Below are positions 45,545 through 53,578 of a stretch of DNA of 64,000 nucleotides, piece by piece (position 1 is the first letter of the stretch; the number at the start of each line of letters is the position of its first letter). The translations under genes and the position numbers were made by a program. The stretch comes from Spirosoma sp. (GTDB lineage Bacteria; Bacteroidota; Bacteroidia; Cytophagales; Spirosomataceae): contig NZ_JAPLET010000019.1 in assembly GCF_026391055.1 (NCBI RefSeq), forward strand, positions 62,001-126,000. Reading direction: 5' to 3'. The notes beneath the pieces are model-generated. The model searched no databases and was not told where the DNA came from. It worked only from the letters and a program-made list of their open reading frames with translations.

Positions 45545-46237
45545 TTAATCTCGTCGGGTAATATCCGACCCGCCCGATTTGCTGCTAGCCACTACTTTTG
45601 CCGATCCGGAGTAGTAAATATCCGAGCCACCAGACGCTTTCATTGTCAGCTCTCTGCTGGCGTTGACGTATACATCCGATCCGCCCGACGAATTGGCATT
45701 ACATATGTCGACAACTAGTTTACGTGCGTCGAGGTCTGAGCCGCCGGAGCCGCTGGCATTCAGCGTCCGGGCCGATCCTTGGAGAGTAGCATCGGCCCCA
45801 CCTGAGGCTTCAATATTTAGTTCATCAGCTTTGAGCGTCAGTTTTACTTCGGCACCGCCCGACGCTTCGAGGTTTAAATCGTTAAATGTCAGTGTTCCCT
45901 GACCGGTAACATCCGAGCCGCCCCCTGCCTGTAGGTTGTCCAACTGCCTGAAAGTCAGGTAAGCTATTATGTGCTTGTTGCGCCCCATAGTCCAGTTCAT
46001 CCCTTTTCGGTCGATGTTGAGTTCCAGCACGCCGTTCCTAACTCTTGAAATGACCTGGTCTTCATTATAGCCTTGTACCTCAAGAATCAATTTTTCTGCG
46101 TTACCTTGGGTTAAATGCACCTCGATGCCACTGTTAACGCTCAACCCTTTGAAGCCCGAAACGGACCGCTCTTTTTTCCAGTCGGTGGCGTACATGCCTA
46201 TAGTGATCATAAAAACTACTAAAGCGATTGCTTTCAT
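45545..46237 (-). CDS. Head GIN-domain (DUF2807) secreted protein
   Basis: 230 residues. Signal-like N-terminus (MKAIALVVFMITIGMYA), then a right-handed beta-helix type domain with repeats built on ASGGAD/SGGSD: LQAGGGSDVTG, LEASGGAEVKL, IEASGGADATL, GSGGSDLDA, NSSGGSDVYV, KASGGSDIYY and SKSGGSDITRRD, spaced about 18-22 residues. This is the DUF2807 'GIN' fold common in Bacteroidota, of unknown function, probably extracytoplasmic. The repeats also make a periodic pattern in the DNA. Confidence 0.92.
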   Translation of the reverse strand: MKAIALVVFMITIGMYATDWKKERSVSGFKGLSVNSGIEVHLTQGNAEKLILEVQGYNEDQVISRVRNGVLELNIDRKGMNWTMGRNKHIIAYLTFRQLDNLQAGGGSDVTGQGTLTFNDLNLEASGGAEVKLTLKADELNIEASGGADATLQGSARTLNASGSGGSDLDARKLVVDICNANSSGGSDVYVNASRELTMKASGGSDIYYSGSAKVVASSKSGGSDITRRD

Positions 46238-46525
46238 GGGAAGAATGGGTTTAGATTTAGAAGAAGATGGTAAAAAAAGAAAATTCGTTGCATTGTGAAT
46301 GAGAAAAGGTGTCCGGTTTCAACGATATCTTTGTCCGTAAGCGGACGCTGTAAACGATGTATTTATTAGTAAGCGTCTGTTAATTAATTGCTTATAATTC
46401 TGGCACGTCACTTGAGCAATCAGAGTAAAGAATTTAGATTGAGCTCAGAAAGTGTAGAGAAGGATAATCGAGCGTGTCTACCTGAACAAGTCTAACCTAC
46501 ACAACCTTTTCAAAAGTAACTGATT
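46238..46525. promoter_or_regulatory. Intergenic region before the LolD-type ATPase
   Basis: About 290 bases without a gene. A TATCTTTG box (exact TAnnTTTG) is on the plus strand at 46326-46333, which would give the ATPase gene a long leader of about 190 bases. No -33 TTG at the standard distance. Confidence 0.4.
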
Positions 46526-47212
46526 ATGATTCAACTTAACAACGTTTCCAAGTACTATCCGGCGGGTTTTGGACGGGTGTACGTTTTACGAAATATTACA
46601 CTCGACATTGCTAAAGGGGAGTTCGTATCCATCATGGGGCCATCGGGTTCGGGCAAGTCAACATTGCTCCACATATTGGGGCTGCTGGAAGAACCTTCCG
46701 AAGGCGAGTACCTGCTCGACGATCAGCCGGTACAAAAGCTTTCTGAGAAAAAGCGTACCGAACTTCACCGTACGCAAATTGGCTTCGTTTTTCAGGCGTA
46801 TCACCTGATTGATGAACTTACGGTATATGAAAACATCGAAACACCCCTGCTGTACAAAGGGCTAAGTGGATCGGAGCGTAAAAGCCGCGTAGCCGAACTG
46901 CTCGACCGGTTCAATATTGTTGCCCGGAAAGATCTGTTTCCATCGCAGTTATCGGGCGGGCAGCAGCAGTTAGTGGGTATTGCCCGCGCCCTGGCCACAG
47001 AGCCAGGGGTTATTTTTGCTGATGAACCAACCGGCAATCTGCACTCCGACCAGGCCCGTGATATTATGGAGTTATTCCGCGAACTGAACCAGAAAGACGG
47101 CGTAACCATCGTTCAGGTAACGCACTCGGAGGTGAATGCCGAATACGGGTCGCGGGTGATCCGACTGAAAGACGGCTGGCTGGAGCCTTCAGATGTGAAG
47201 CTGGTTCAATAA
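46526..47212 (+). CDS. ABC transporter ATP-binding protein (LolD/MacB type)
   Basis: 228 residues. Walker A GPSGSGKSTLLHIL, Q loop FVFQAYHLIDELTVYENIE, signature LSGGQQQLVGIARAL, Walker B VIFADEPTGNLHS and switch His in VTHSEVNAEYGSRVI. The sequence type is that of ATPases working with FtsX-like permeases in lipoprotein release or macrolide/peptide export. No permease gene is adjacent. Its last 24 bases overlap the end of the convergent aminotransferase gene. TolC and adaptor genes 900 bases on could belong to the same machine. Confidence 0.93.
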   Translation: MIQLNNVSKYYPAGFGRVYVLRNITLDIAKGEFVSIMGPSGSGKSTLLHILGLLEEPSEGEYLLDDQPVQKLSEKKRTELHRTQIGFVFQAYHLIDELTVYENIETPLLYKGLSGSERKSRVAELLDRFNIVARKDLFPSQLSGGQQQLVGIARALATEPGVIFADEPTGNLHSDQARDIMELFRELNQKDGVTIVQVTHSEVNAEYGSRVIRLKDGWLEPSDVKLVQ

Positions 47213-48022
47213 AGACAAGAGCTGTTCTTTAGCCGTTATCGATGTGTTTATGATGCAGTTTTCTACCTGATTCAACCACTGAATCCCCATAACATTTGCA
47301 CAGAATACGGCCTCGGCCTGTTGAAGTGTTTCTGGCTTATACAGACCTTCAGTAACCGTAATGCCAAAGGCAGGCGCAAGACGGAGGAGCTGCCGACGGA
47401 TAATTCCATTGATACAGCCTGTCTGGAGTGAAGGGGTGTATAGCTTTCGGTTGGTGTACCAGAACAGAGTAGAGGCCATACACTCGGCCATGTGACCCTC
47501 CGTGTCGAGCAACAACACATCATCGAGGGAGTGTTGCTCTTTGAACACACCCGCCAGGATGTAGGGAAGTGCGTTCAGGGTTTTGCAGGCAGAAATAGGG
47601 GAGTAGCTTAACCGGAAGCCGTCGTAAATAGCGGCCCGGTCTTTTTCTGAAATCGAAAAAGGATTACCGGGTCTGGCCGATATGAGGACGTTTACGTTGT
47701 TTGTGGTGGGTGTGTACAAGCCGCCGGCCTGTCGCCACACCTGAAGCTTAATCCGGGCGGGTTGATTAGTAAGCCCGTTAGCCTCAAGAAGCCGTAAAAG
47801 TGTTTGGTGAAGCGCATCTGCCGTAAGGTTTTCGGGGGGCGTTACCTGCAGCGCAGTCATACCCGCAGAGAGCCGGGCGAAGTGGTCATTCCAGAACCAA
47901 ATCCGGTTCGATTCATACCGAATCGTTTCAAAAATTCCGTCGCCATAACTAAATGCGCGGTCGTTTATCGAAAGTCGAAAATCGCTTTCGAGAAGTATAT
48001 CCGAATTATAAACCAGAAACAT
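47189..48022 (-). CDS. Class IV PLP aminotransferase (aminodeoxychorismate lyase/D-amino acid transaminase-like)
   Basis: 277 residues. Fold type IV motifs: SINDRAFSYGDGIFETIRYE at the N-terminus, SACKTLNALPYILA with the PLP lysine, EGHMAECMASTLFWYTNRKL, and GCINGIIRRQLLRLA. Members are branched-chain aminotransferase, D-amino acid aminotransferase and aminodeoxychorismate lyase (PabC). Size and the C-K-T-L-N context fit PabC or a DAAT-like enzyme; no neighbour decides. The 3' end overlaps the ATPase gene on the other strand by 24 bases. Confidence 0.88.
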   Translation of the reverse strand: MFLVYNSDILLESDFRLSINDRAFSYGDGIFETIRYESNRIWFWNDHFARLSAGMTALQVTPPENLTADALHQTLLRLLEANGLTNQPARIKLQVWRQAGGLYTPTTNNVNVLISARPGNPFSISEKDRAAIYDGFRLSYSPISACKTLNALPYILAGVFKEQHSLDDVLLLDTEGHMAECMASTLFWYTNRKLYTPSLQTGCINGIIRRQLLRLAPAFGITVTEGLYKPETLQQAEAVFCANVMGIQWLNQVENCIINTSITAKEQLLSLLNQLHI

Positions 48023-48067
48023 GCTTAGTTTGCGCCGTTTATCCCAAAACGATAGCCGCGCCGAAGG

Positions 48068-48075
48068 TAAGTTTG
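48068..48075 (+). promoter_or_regulatory. Candidate -7 box of the tolC-adaptor operon
   Basis: TAAGTTTG, exact TAnnTTTG match, 22 bases before the ATG at 48098. A -33 TTG at about 20 bases is not seen. Confidence 0.4.
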
Positions 48076-48097
48076 TAACATTGAACCATCAAATAGT

Positions 48098-49597
48098 ATG
48101 TGTATGCAAGTGGCGTGGAAACAGATGCGGGTTGTAGTAGCCCTATTAGTAACGGCAAATTTGTCGGCAACATACGCACAGAGTACGGGCTCAGCCATAT
48201 CGCCGGGCACCGGAGCCGTTGCACCAGCCCGGGTAAACCTACAGCAATGTATTGAGATCGCCCAGCAGAACAATATTCAGATTCGCCAGGGGCGGTTAAC
48301 GATTGCCAATAGTGAGCTGCAATTACATCAGGCGCGACTAAACCAACTGCCGACCGCTGTTTTCCAGGGTAACCAATCGATAAACGGAGGACGTAGTATC
48401 AACCCGCAATCCAACGAATTCGTCCAGCAAACGATTAATTCGAGCAGCTTTCAGCTCAACACGTCAGCGACGCTTTATAATGGTGGCGTGTTACGCAGCA
48501 CGGTCAAACAGAATGAACTGGCGCTTCAGGCTGGTCAGCAGGAGTTAAACGCTACCCAAAACAATGTTTCGCTGACGATTGCCCAAAACTACCTGAATGT
48601 ACTGACCGGTACGGAACAGTTGGCGGTGGCGCAGCGCCAAGCCGACGTAACACGGGCTCAACTCGACCGTACGCAGCGGTTGGTAAATGCCGGATCCGCT
48701 CCCGAAGCTAATCTTTACGAACTGCGGGCTACGCTCGCCAGTAACGAAGTAGAAATTGTAACCGCTCAGAATACACTCGATCTGGCCAAAGTAGCCTTAT
48801 TGCAGGCGATGAATGTGCCGATCAACCAGAATTTTGATGTGGAACCAATCAGCGTTCCCGATCCTGGCCTGGATCCTTATACCGCTACAGTACAGCAATT
48901 ATACGATGTTGCTTCCACAAATTTACCGGAAATCAAAGGAGCTGACTTACGGGTCAAAAGCGCCAATTTAGGTGTGCAGGTGGCCAAGGGCGGGCTTTAC
49001 CCAACGTTATCATTAAACGGGAATCTTAACACCATTTATTCCAGTGCTGCCAGCACAGTAACGCCTAACGGGCAATCGACCCAACAGACAATCGGCTTTA
49101 TTACGGACCCCGTAACGGGCACCCAGATTCCCATCAACACATCCGCGCCTGGCTATGATCGTACCGGCATATCGTATGGCACGCAATTGAGCAATAACTT
49201 TAGCCAGTCTGTGTCGCTGTTTCTGCGGGTTCCGATTTTTCAGGGCAACTTATCGCGAAACCGGATCACTACGGCTAAAATCCAACAGCAAAATGCTGAG
49301 TTAACAGCCCTGAATACTCGGCTGACGCTACGTCAGCAGATTGAAACGGCCTATACGCAGGTAAAAGCCGGAGCGAATCGGTACCGGGCGACACAAGCGC
49401 AGGTTGCCTCGCTGGAGAAGGCGTTTCAGGTAGCTGAGAGCCGATTGAATGCCGGTGCCATTAATGCAACGGATTACAGCATTGCCAAAACGAACCTCGA
49501 CCGCGCTCGTGCCAGCCTGGTACAAGCGAAATACGATTACGTGTTTCGGACAAAAATTTTGGATTACTATCAAAATAAACCGCTTAGTTTTAATTAA
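48098..49597 (+). CDS. TolC-family outer membrane efflux protein
   Basis: 499 residues from the ATG at 48098; an internal Met (MRVVVALLVTANLSATYAQ) makes a cleaner signal peptide and may be the actual start. Two OEP repeats: LQQCIEIAQQNNIQIRQGRL and GVQVAKGGLYPTLSLNGNLN, with coiled-coil segments of Gln, Ala, Asn and Leu such as LRQQIETAYTQVKAGANRYR. It forms the outer-membrane channel of a type I or tripartite pump, together with the adaptor gene 68 bases downstream. Confidence 0.94.
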   Translation: MCMQVAWKQMRVVVALLVTANLSATYAQSTGSAISPGTGAVAPARVNLQQCIEIAQQNNIQIRQGRLTIANSELQLHQARLNQLPTAVFQGNQSINGGRSINPQSNEFVQQTINSSSFQLNTSATLYNGGVLRSTVKQNELALQAGQQELNATQNNVSLTIAQNYLNVLTGTEQLAVAQRQADVTRAQLDRTQRLVNAGSAPEANLYELRATLASNEVEIVTAQNTLDLAKVALLQAMNVPINQNFDVEPISVPDPGLDPYTATVQQLYDVASTNLPEIKGADLRVKSANLGVQVAKGGLYPTLSLNGNLNTIYSSAASTVTPNGQSTQQTIGFITDPVTGTQIPINTSAPGYDRTGISYGTQLSNNFSQSVSLFLRVPIFQGNLSRNRITTAKIQQQNAELTALNTRLTLRQQIETAYTQVKAGANRYRATQAQVASLEKAFQVAESRLNAGAINATDYSIAKTNLDRARASLVQAKYDYVFRTKILDYYQNKPLSFN

Positions 49598-49664
49598 GTT
49601 AGTGAATTAGTGAATGGGTGAACTTACACAAGCTGCTCATTTACTCATTCACTAATTCCTTAAC
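49598..49664. repeat. Palindrome between tolC and the adaptor gene
   Basis: Arms 49598-49625 and 49637-49664 pair over most of their length, including an unbroken 13-base block. The arms are built from degenerate GTGAAT/AGTGAA repeats. The second arm ends one base before the adaptor ATG, so an mRNA hairpin could affect its translation. Confidence 0.75.
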
Positions 49665-49665
49665 C

Positions 49666-51081
49666 ATGAAGAAGAAGTCAAGTCGAATTTGGTGGATATT
49701 GGGTGGACTAGTTGTCCTGCTCGTTGGTGGTTTGGTGGCTGCAAAACAAACCGGAATGATTGGCAAGCCGAAATCGACAGAGGTCGATTTCGCGACAGTC
49801 AAACAGCTCGACATTACCGAACGGGTGAGCGCATCCGGGCGTGTACAGCCACAGGTAGAAGTAAAGATAAGCCCTGATGTATCGGGCGAAATTATTGGCC
49901 TTTATGTAAACGAAGGAGACCCTGTTAAGGCAGGCCAGCTTCTATGTCGTATTCGCCCCGACAACTACGAATCATTACTGGCACGAGCACGGGCTGCTGT
50001 CAATCAGAGCCGGGCGCAGTTAGAGCAATCAAAAGCATCGGTAGCTCAGTCGAGTGCACGACTAATTCGAGCCAAATCGGACTACGAACGGAATCGCAAG
50101 CTATTTGCGGATAAGGTAATATCAGCGGCAGATCTGGAAACCAGCGAAGCGAACTTCAACGTGGCTAAGCAAGAAGTAGAAGCCGCCAACGCCAACGTCC
50201 GCGCATCGCAGTTTAACATTCAAAGTGCCGAAGCCAGTCTGCGCGATGCTAACGAAAACCTCCGCAAGACAACTATCTATTGCCCCGTTAACGGTACGGT
50301 ATCCAAACTAAACATCGAGTTGGGCGAGCGAGTGGTAGGTACATCGCAAATGGCCGGTACGGAAATCATGCGGATTGCCAATTTGCAGAATATGGAAGTG
50401 CGGGTCAACGTCAACGAAAATGACATTGTGCGGGTAAACCTCGGCGATACGGCCGACATTGAAGTCGATTCGTACACCACTGCCGGTCGGAAGTTTAAAG
50501 GTGTTGTCTACGAGATTGCCAATACGGCAAATGGTCTGACGAGTTCGTCCGGTGCGGCTGCTTCCCTATCCGCCGATGCGGTTACGGAATTCGAGATAAA
50601 AGTGAAGATTCTGAACAATTCTTATGCCGATCTACTAGCCGAGAAGGATAAGAAAGGATACCCATTTAAACCCGGAATGACGGCTTCGGTGGAGATCATC
50701 ACCGACCGTAAGTCGGGCGTATTAGCCGTGCCTATTGCGGCAGTCACAACCCGTGCCGCCGATTCTACAGCGATAGATACCGAAAAGCTTGCGGATAATT
50801 CTAATGGTACTGTTGACGAAAAGCCGGCAACTCAAATTGATAAAAAAGATAAGCCCAAAGAGATTGTTTTTGTCAATGCAGGTGGCAAGGCTATACAGCG
50901 GGAAGTGAAAACCGGTATCAGCGATTTTGAGAACATTGAAATTATATCTGGCTTGAAACCGGGTGAGCAGATTATTTCGGGACCCTTCATTGCTGTCTCG
51001 AAGAAGCTCAAGAACGGTGAACTTGTCGTGAAGCGCGATCCGAATAAAAACAAGAAGAAAGAAGAGGAGAAAGAACAATAA
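49666..51081 (+). CDS. HlyD/MacA-type periplasmic adaptor subunit
   Basis: 471 residues from the ATG at 49666 (MKKKSSRIWWILGGLVVLLV), one N-terminal membrane anchor. Biotinyl-lipoyl-like region VSASGRVQPQVEVKISPDVSGEIIGLYVNEGDPVKAGQ in pieces around residues 50-95, a long Ala/Gln/Ser coiled coil (residues 105-190), the beta-barrel part GERVVGTSQMAGTEIMRIAN and VNVNENDIVRVNLGDTADIE, and a lysine-rich, highly charged C-terminus (KKKEEEKEQ). Adaptors of this type link a TolC channel with a MacB-like permease. The permease is missing here. Confidence 0.93.
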   Translation: MKKKSSRIWWILGGLVVLLVGGLVAAKQTGMIGKPKSTEVDFATVKQLDITERVSASGRVQPQVEVKISPDVSGEIIGLYVNEGDPVKAGQLLCRIRPDNYESLLARARAAVNQSRAQLEQSKASVAQSSARLIRAKSDYERNRKLFADKVISAADLETSEANFNVAKQEVEAANANVRASQFNIQSAEASLRDANENLRKTTIYCPVNGTVSKLNIELGERVVGTSQMAGTEIMRIANLQNMEVRVNVNENDIVRVNLGDTADIEVDSYTTAGRKFKGVVYEIANTANGLTSSSGAAASLSADAVTEFEIKVKILNNSYADLLAEKDKKGYPFKPGMTASVEIITDRKSGVLAVPIAAVTTRAADSTAIDTEKLADNSNGTVDEKPATQIDKKDKPKEIVFVNAGGKAIQREVKTGISDFENIEIISGLKPGEQIISGPFIAVSKKLKNGELVVKRDPNKNKKKEEEKEQ

Positions 51082-51120
51082 TATAATGGGCTGGGAAGCC
51101 GCACTCTTTAATCATACATC

Positions 51121-51175
51121 GTGGCTTCTCAGCCACGTTACATTACGCCTGGTCTCATTGCCGGGCGTTTTTATT
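51121..51175 (+). terminator. Terminator region of the efflux operon
   Basis: Two hairpins follow the adaptor stop: 51121-51136, perfect 6-base stem, and 51145-51168, arms pairing at 7 of 8 positions followed by five T. The second is probably the functional terminator. Confidence 0.6.
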
Positions 51176-51186
51176 GCCCAAAAAAC

Positions 51187-51445
51187 TTATAGGTTTGAAG
51201 TCTCACTTAATATTCCTTCGTAAGCTGCTTCATTCGTCAGCAAATCCTCAGTAAAAGTCTGCCGTTCACTGGCGAATGCCTAGAAAACGTTCTGGAAAAT
51301 GCACCTTTAAGTTAAGCTCGTTAATGAGTTTCAACGCGTTTCTGTAGTATTTTTCGGTTGGTGAATAGAATGTTTAAGACGTCATCCGACAGCTAATGGA
51401 GCCAGCTCTGGAAACCTATTCTGAATCCATGTAAGCGTCGATTTG
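51187..51445 (-). pseudogene. Decayed gene remnant, family unknown
   Basis: On the minus strand, three consecutive reading frames hold coding-like pieces: ASERQTFTEDLLTNEAAYEG up to the stop at 51187-51189, KYYRNALKLINELNLKVHFP in the frame upstream (51266-51374), and TLTWIQNRFPELAPLAVG further upstream. Read in order they look like one protein broken by frameshifts and stops. I do not recognise the family. It fills most of the otherwise empty 400 bases before gpsA, and could be left over from a neighbouring or mobile gene. Confidence 0.4.
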
Positions 51446-51478
51446 TGCGTTTTCAGGCTTTCTTCCTTACTTTACCCC

Positions 51479-52483
51479 ATGAAAGTAACTCAACCCATTC
51501 GACTCACCATGGTAGGTGGAGGCAGTTGGGCCACTGCGCTCGTTAAAATTCTCTCCGAAAATAACGTCAGTGTTAAATGGTGGCTCCGCAAAACGTCCGA
51601 TGCCGATCACATCAAAAAATTCGGGCATAATCCAAGCTACCTGAGCGATGTACAGATTAACACTCGAAAAGTGAAGGTCTGTACCAAAATTCGGGATTCA
51701 TTTAAAGATAGTGAATACATTATACTGGCTGTTCCGGCCGCGTTCATCAGTGACGCCCTGACCGGGTTGAAGCCAGAACATTTCGACGGTAAATCTGTAG
51801 TTTCGGCTATTAAAGGTATGGTTCCGGGGGCTAATCAACTGGTTACCGACTGGGTTAGTGAGCAGTATGGTGTACCAATGGAACGGATGTCAGTAATAGC
51901 GGGCCCGTGTCATGCGGAAGAAGTTGCCCTCGAAAAACATTCGTACCTGACAATTGCTTCACAGAATCCTCATTGTGCCCAATCGGTGGCAGACCTGCTA
52001 CGGTGCCGTTTTGTACAGACAACTCCTGTCGATGATCTATACGGTATCGAGTATAGTGCCGTTATGAAAAATATCATTGCGTTGGCCTGTGGCATCACGA
52101 GGGGGCTTGGATACGGCGATAATTTTCAGGCTGTACTCGTATCAAATGCTATGCAGGAAATTAAACGCTTTGTTGATGCGGTTTACCCAAAGCATCGGGA
52201 CTTGAGCGGATCGGCTTATCTGGGGGATTTGCTCGTAACGGCTTATTCGCCTTTTAGCCGGAATCGTACATTTGGTACATTAATTGGGCGTGGGTATACA
52301 ATTCAATCGGCGCAGGCCGAAATGAATATGATTGCCGAAGGATACTACGCGGTGAAAAGTATTTACGAAATTAACCGGCGATATGCGGTGGAGATGCCTA
52401 TAACGAATGCTGTGTACAATATTTTATACGACAAGGCGGCACCAACGGGCGAGATGAATGTGTTAAAAGGGGTATTGGTATAA
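51479..52483 (+). CDS. gpsA: Glycerol-3-phosphate dehydrogenase (NAD(P)+)
   Basis: 334 residues from the ATG at 51479 (MKVTQPIRLTMVGGGSWATA); the frame is open a little further up. Rossmann motif VGGGSWATALVKIL, AIKGMVPG, VIAGPCHAEEVA, the catalytic lysine context AVMKNIIALACGITRGLGYG and GSAYLGDLLVTAYSPFSRNR. It reduces DHAP to sn-glycerol-3-phosphate for phospholipid synthesis. Confidence 0.97.
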   Translation: MKVTQPIRLTMVGGGSWATALVKILSENNVSVKWWLRKTSDADHIKKFGHNPSYLSDVQINTRKVKVCTKIRDSFKDSEYIILAVPAAFISDALTGLKPEHFDGKSVVSAIKGMVPGANQLVTDWVSEQYGVPMERMSVIAGPCHAEEVALEKHSYLTIASQNPHCAQSVADLLRCRFVQTTPVDDLYGIEYSAVMKNIIALACGITRGLGYGDNFQAVLVSNAMQEIKRFVDAVYPKHRDLSGSAYLGDLLVTAYSPFSRNRTFGTLIGRGYTIQSAQAEMNMIAEGYYAVKSIYEINRRYAVEMPITNAVYNILYDKAAPTGEMNVLKGVLV

Positions 52484-52508
52484 CTCGCAAATATGGGGTA
52501 AAAAATAA

Positions 52509-52534
52509 GAGCCCCCTGATCCGTCAGAGGGCTC
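52509..52534 (+). terminator. Terminator of gpsA
   Basis: Arms 52509-52519 and 52524-52534 pair at 10 of 11 positions around a TCCG loop, 25 bases after the stop. Also positioned as the end for the convergent small-lipoprotein gene. Confidence 0.7.
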
Positions 52535-52591
52535 CTATACCGTTTATAGCGATGTCGGTAAGGTTTACCGGCAGTTGTGCCTTAGCAAAAA

Positions 52592-52783
52592 TTACTTCGC
52601 GCTATCAGCAGACATCGTCGAAGCCGAATCCGTAGCCATGGTCGAATCCGTAGCCATCATCGAAGATGAATCAGCAGTGGTAGTCGTGGTGGTTTCGGTC
52701 GTTTCGGTTTTCTTCGAGCTGCAAGACGTAGCCAGGGCGATCATAGCCATGAAAAAGAAGGCAGATTTCGTGATTGCTTTCAT
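52592..52783 (-). CDS. Tiny Thr/Ser/Asp-rich lipoprotein
   Basis: 63 residues. Signal peptide with lipobox LATSC (Cys21), then SSKKTETTETTTTTTADSSS and repeats of MATDST, a low-complexity, probably unstructured and surface-exposed mature part of about 43 residues. The plus-strand frame over the same DNA is its shadow. The gene stands immediately before, and divergent from, the sigma factor gene, so it may be part of its regulon; that is inference. The DNA here is repeated in ATCC/GAT-type units. Confidence 0.75.
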   Translation of the reverse strand: MKAITKSAFFFMAMIALATSCSSKKTETTETTTTTTADSSSMMATDSTMATDSASTMSADSAK

Positions 52784-52925
52784 AGTTTTGGGGATGTTTT
52801 TGTTTAGTGATTAATAATTAATGTCAACGTTAATACCCGATAGAGAAAAAGGTAACCCATTATTTTTTTTATTTTTTTTTGGGTTACGTCTCCGGCGTTT
52901 CCGTATTAAGTAATGACTCAACTCA

Positions 52926-53513
52926 ATGAAGGAAAGTAGGTCGCCCATATTAACTGATGAAGAGTTGCTGATGGGGTTGGCCGAGGGCACTGATGATGCA
53001 TTGACACAGTTGTATCGACGGTATTTCCCGATGGTACTTCACTTCGTAACCACAAACAGTGGTAGCGAAGATGACGCCAAGGATATCTACCAGGAAGCAC
53101 TGATCGTGTTGTATGAGAAGGTAAGGAGTGGTTCGCTGGAATTACATTGCCAGCTCAAAACGTATCTCTACTCCGTTGGTCGCCGGTTATGGCTAAAGCA
53201 GTTGGCCCAACGCAGCCGATTTATGGTGCGGGATGTAGAAACCCCCGCTTCAGATGAATTTGTTGCCGGGCAGATTGATGAGGATTTGTCTATGCATGAA
53301 GAACGTGACCGGCAATTCGATTTGATGGCTGACTCGCTCACCCGGCTGGGTGAACCCTGTCGAACCCTGCTGGATGATTTTTATATTCAGCACCTGAGCA
53401 TGCAGGAGATAACTGAAAAGTTTGGTTACACCAATACCGATAACGCCAAGACGCAGAAATACAAATGTCTGATGCGACTCAAACGGTTGTTCTTTTCAGA
53501 ATATAAAGCCTAA
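52926..53513 (+). CDS. RNA polymerase sigma-70 family factor, ECF-like
   Basis: 195 residues. Region 2: LTQLYRRYFPMVLHFVTTNS, SEDDAKDIYQEALIVLYEKV and LKTYLYSVGRRLWLKQLAQ. Region 4: LLDDFYIQHLSMQEITEKFGYTNTDNAKTQKYKCLMRLKRLFF in pieces, the helix-turn-helix for the -35 element. The linker between the regions contains an acidic DEDLSMHEERDRQFDLMAD segment. The gene is followed 65 bases later by a membrane-anchored protease that could serve as its regulator. Confidence 0.93.
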   Translation: MKESRSPILTDEELLMGLAEGTDDALTQLYRRYFPMVLHFVTTNSGSEDDAKDIYQEALIVLYEKVRSGSLELHCQLKTYLYSVGRRLWLKQLAQRSRFMVRDVETPASDEFVAGQIDEDLSMHEERDRQFDLMADSLTRLGEPCRTLLDDFYIQHLSMQEITEKFGYTNTDNAKTQKYKCLMRLKRLFFSEYKA

Positions 53514-53517
53514 GTGC

Positions 53518-53535
53518 CAACTTCCAGGAGTTGGT
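53518..53535 (+). repeat. Small hairpin between sigma and protease genes
   Basis: CCAACT and AGTTGG arms flank a six-base loop right after the sigma stop. It has no T tail, so readthrough into the protease gene is plausible and the two can be one operon. Confidence 0.45.
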
Positions 53536-53578
53536 GATCAACTAATGTTTCGCCGACAAAGGAGGTCGGTTTACAGTA

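Noticed and set aside
51082..51478. Insertion sequence considered for the gene-poor stretch before gpsA
   Set aside because: No terminal inverted repeats, target duplication or transposase motif seen; called a decayed gene instead.
52575..52814. Plus-strand frame rich in Val, Glu and Ser
   Set aside because: Mirror of the small lipoprotein gene, which has a signal peptide and lipobox on the minus strand.
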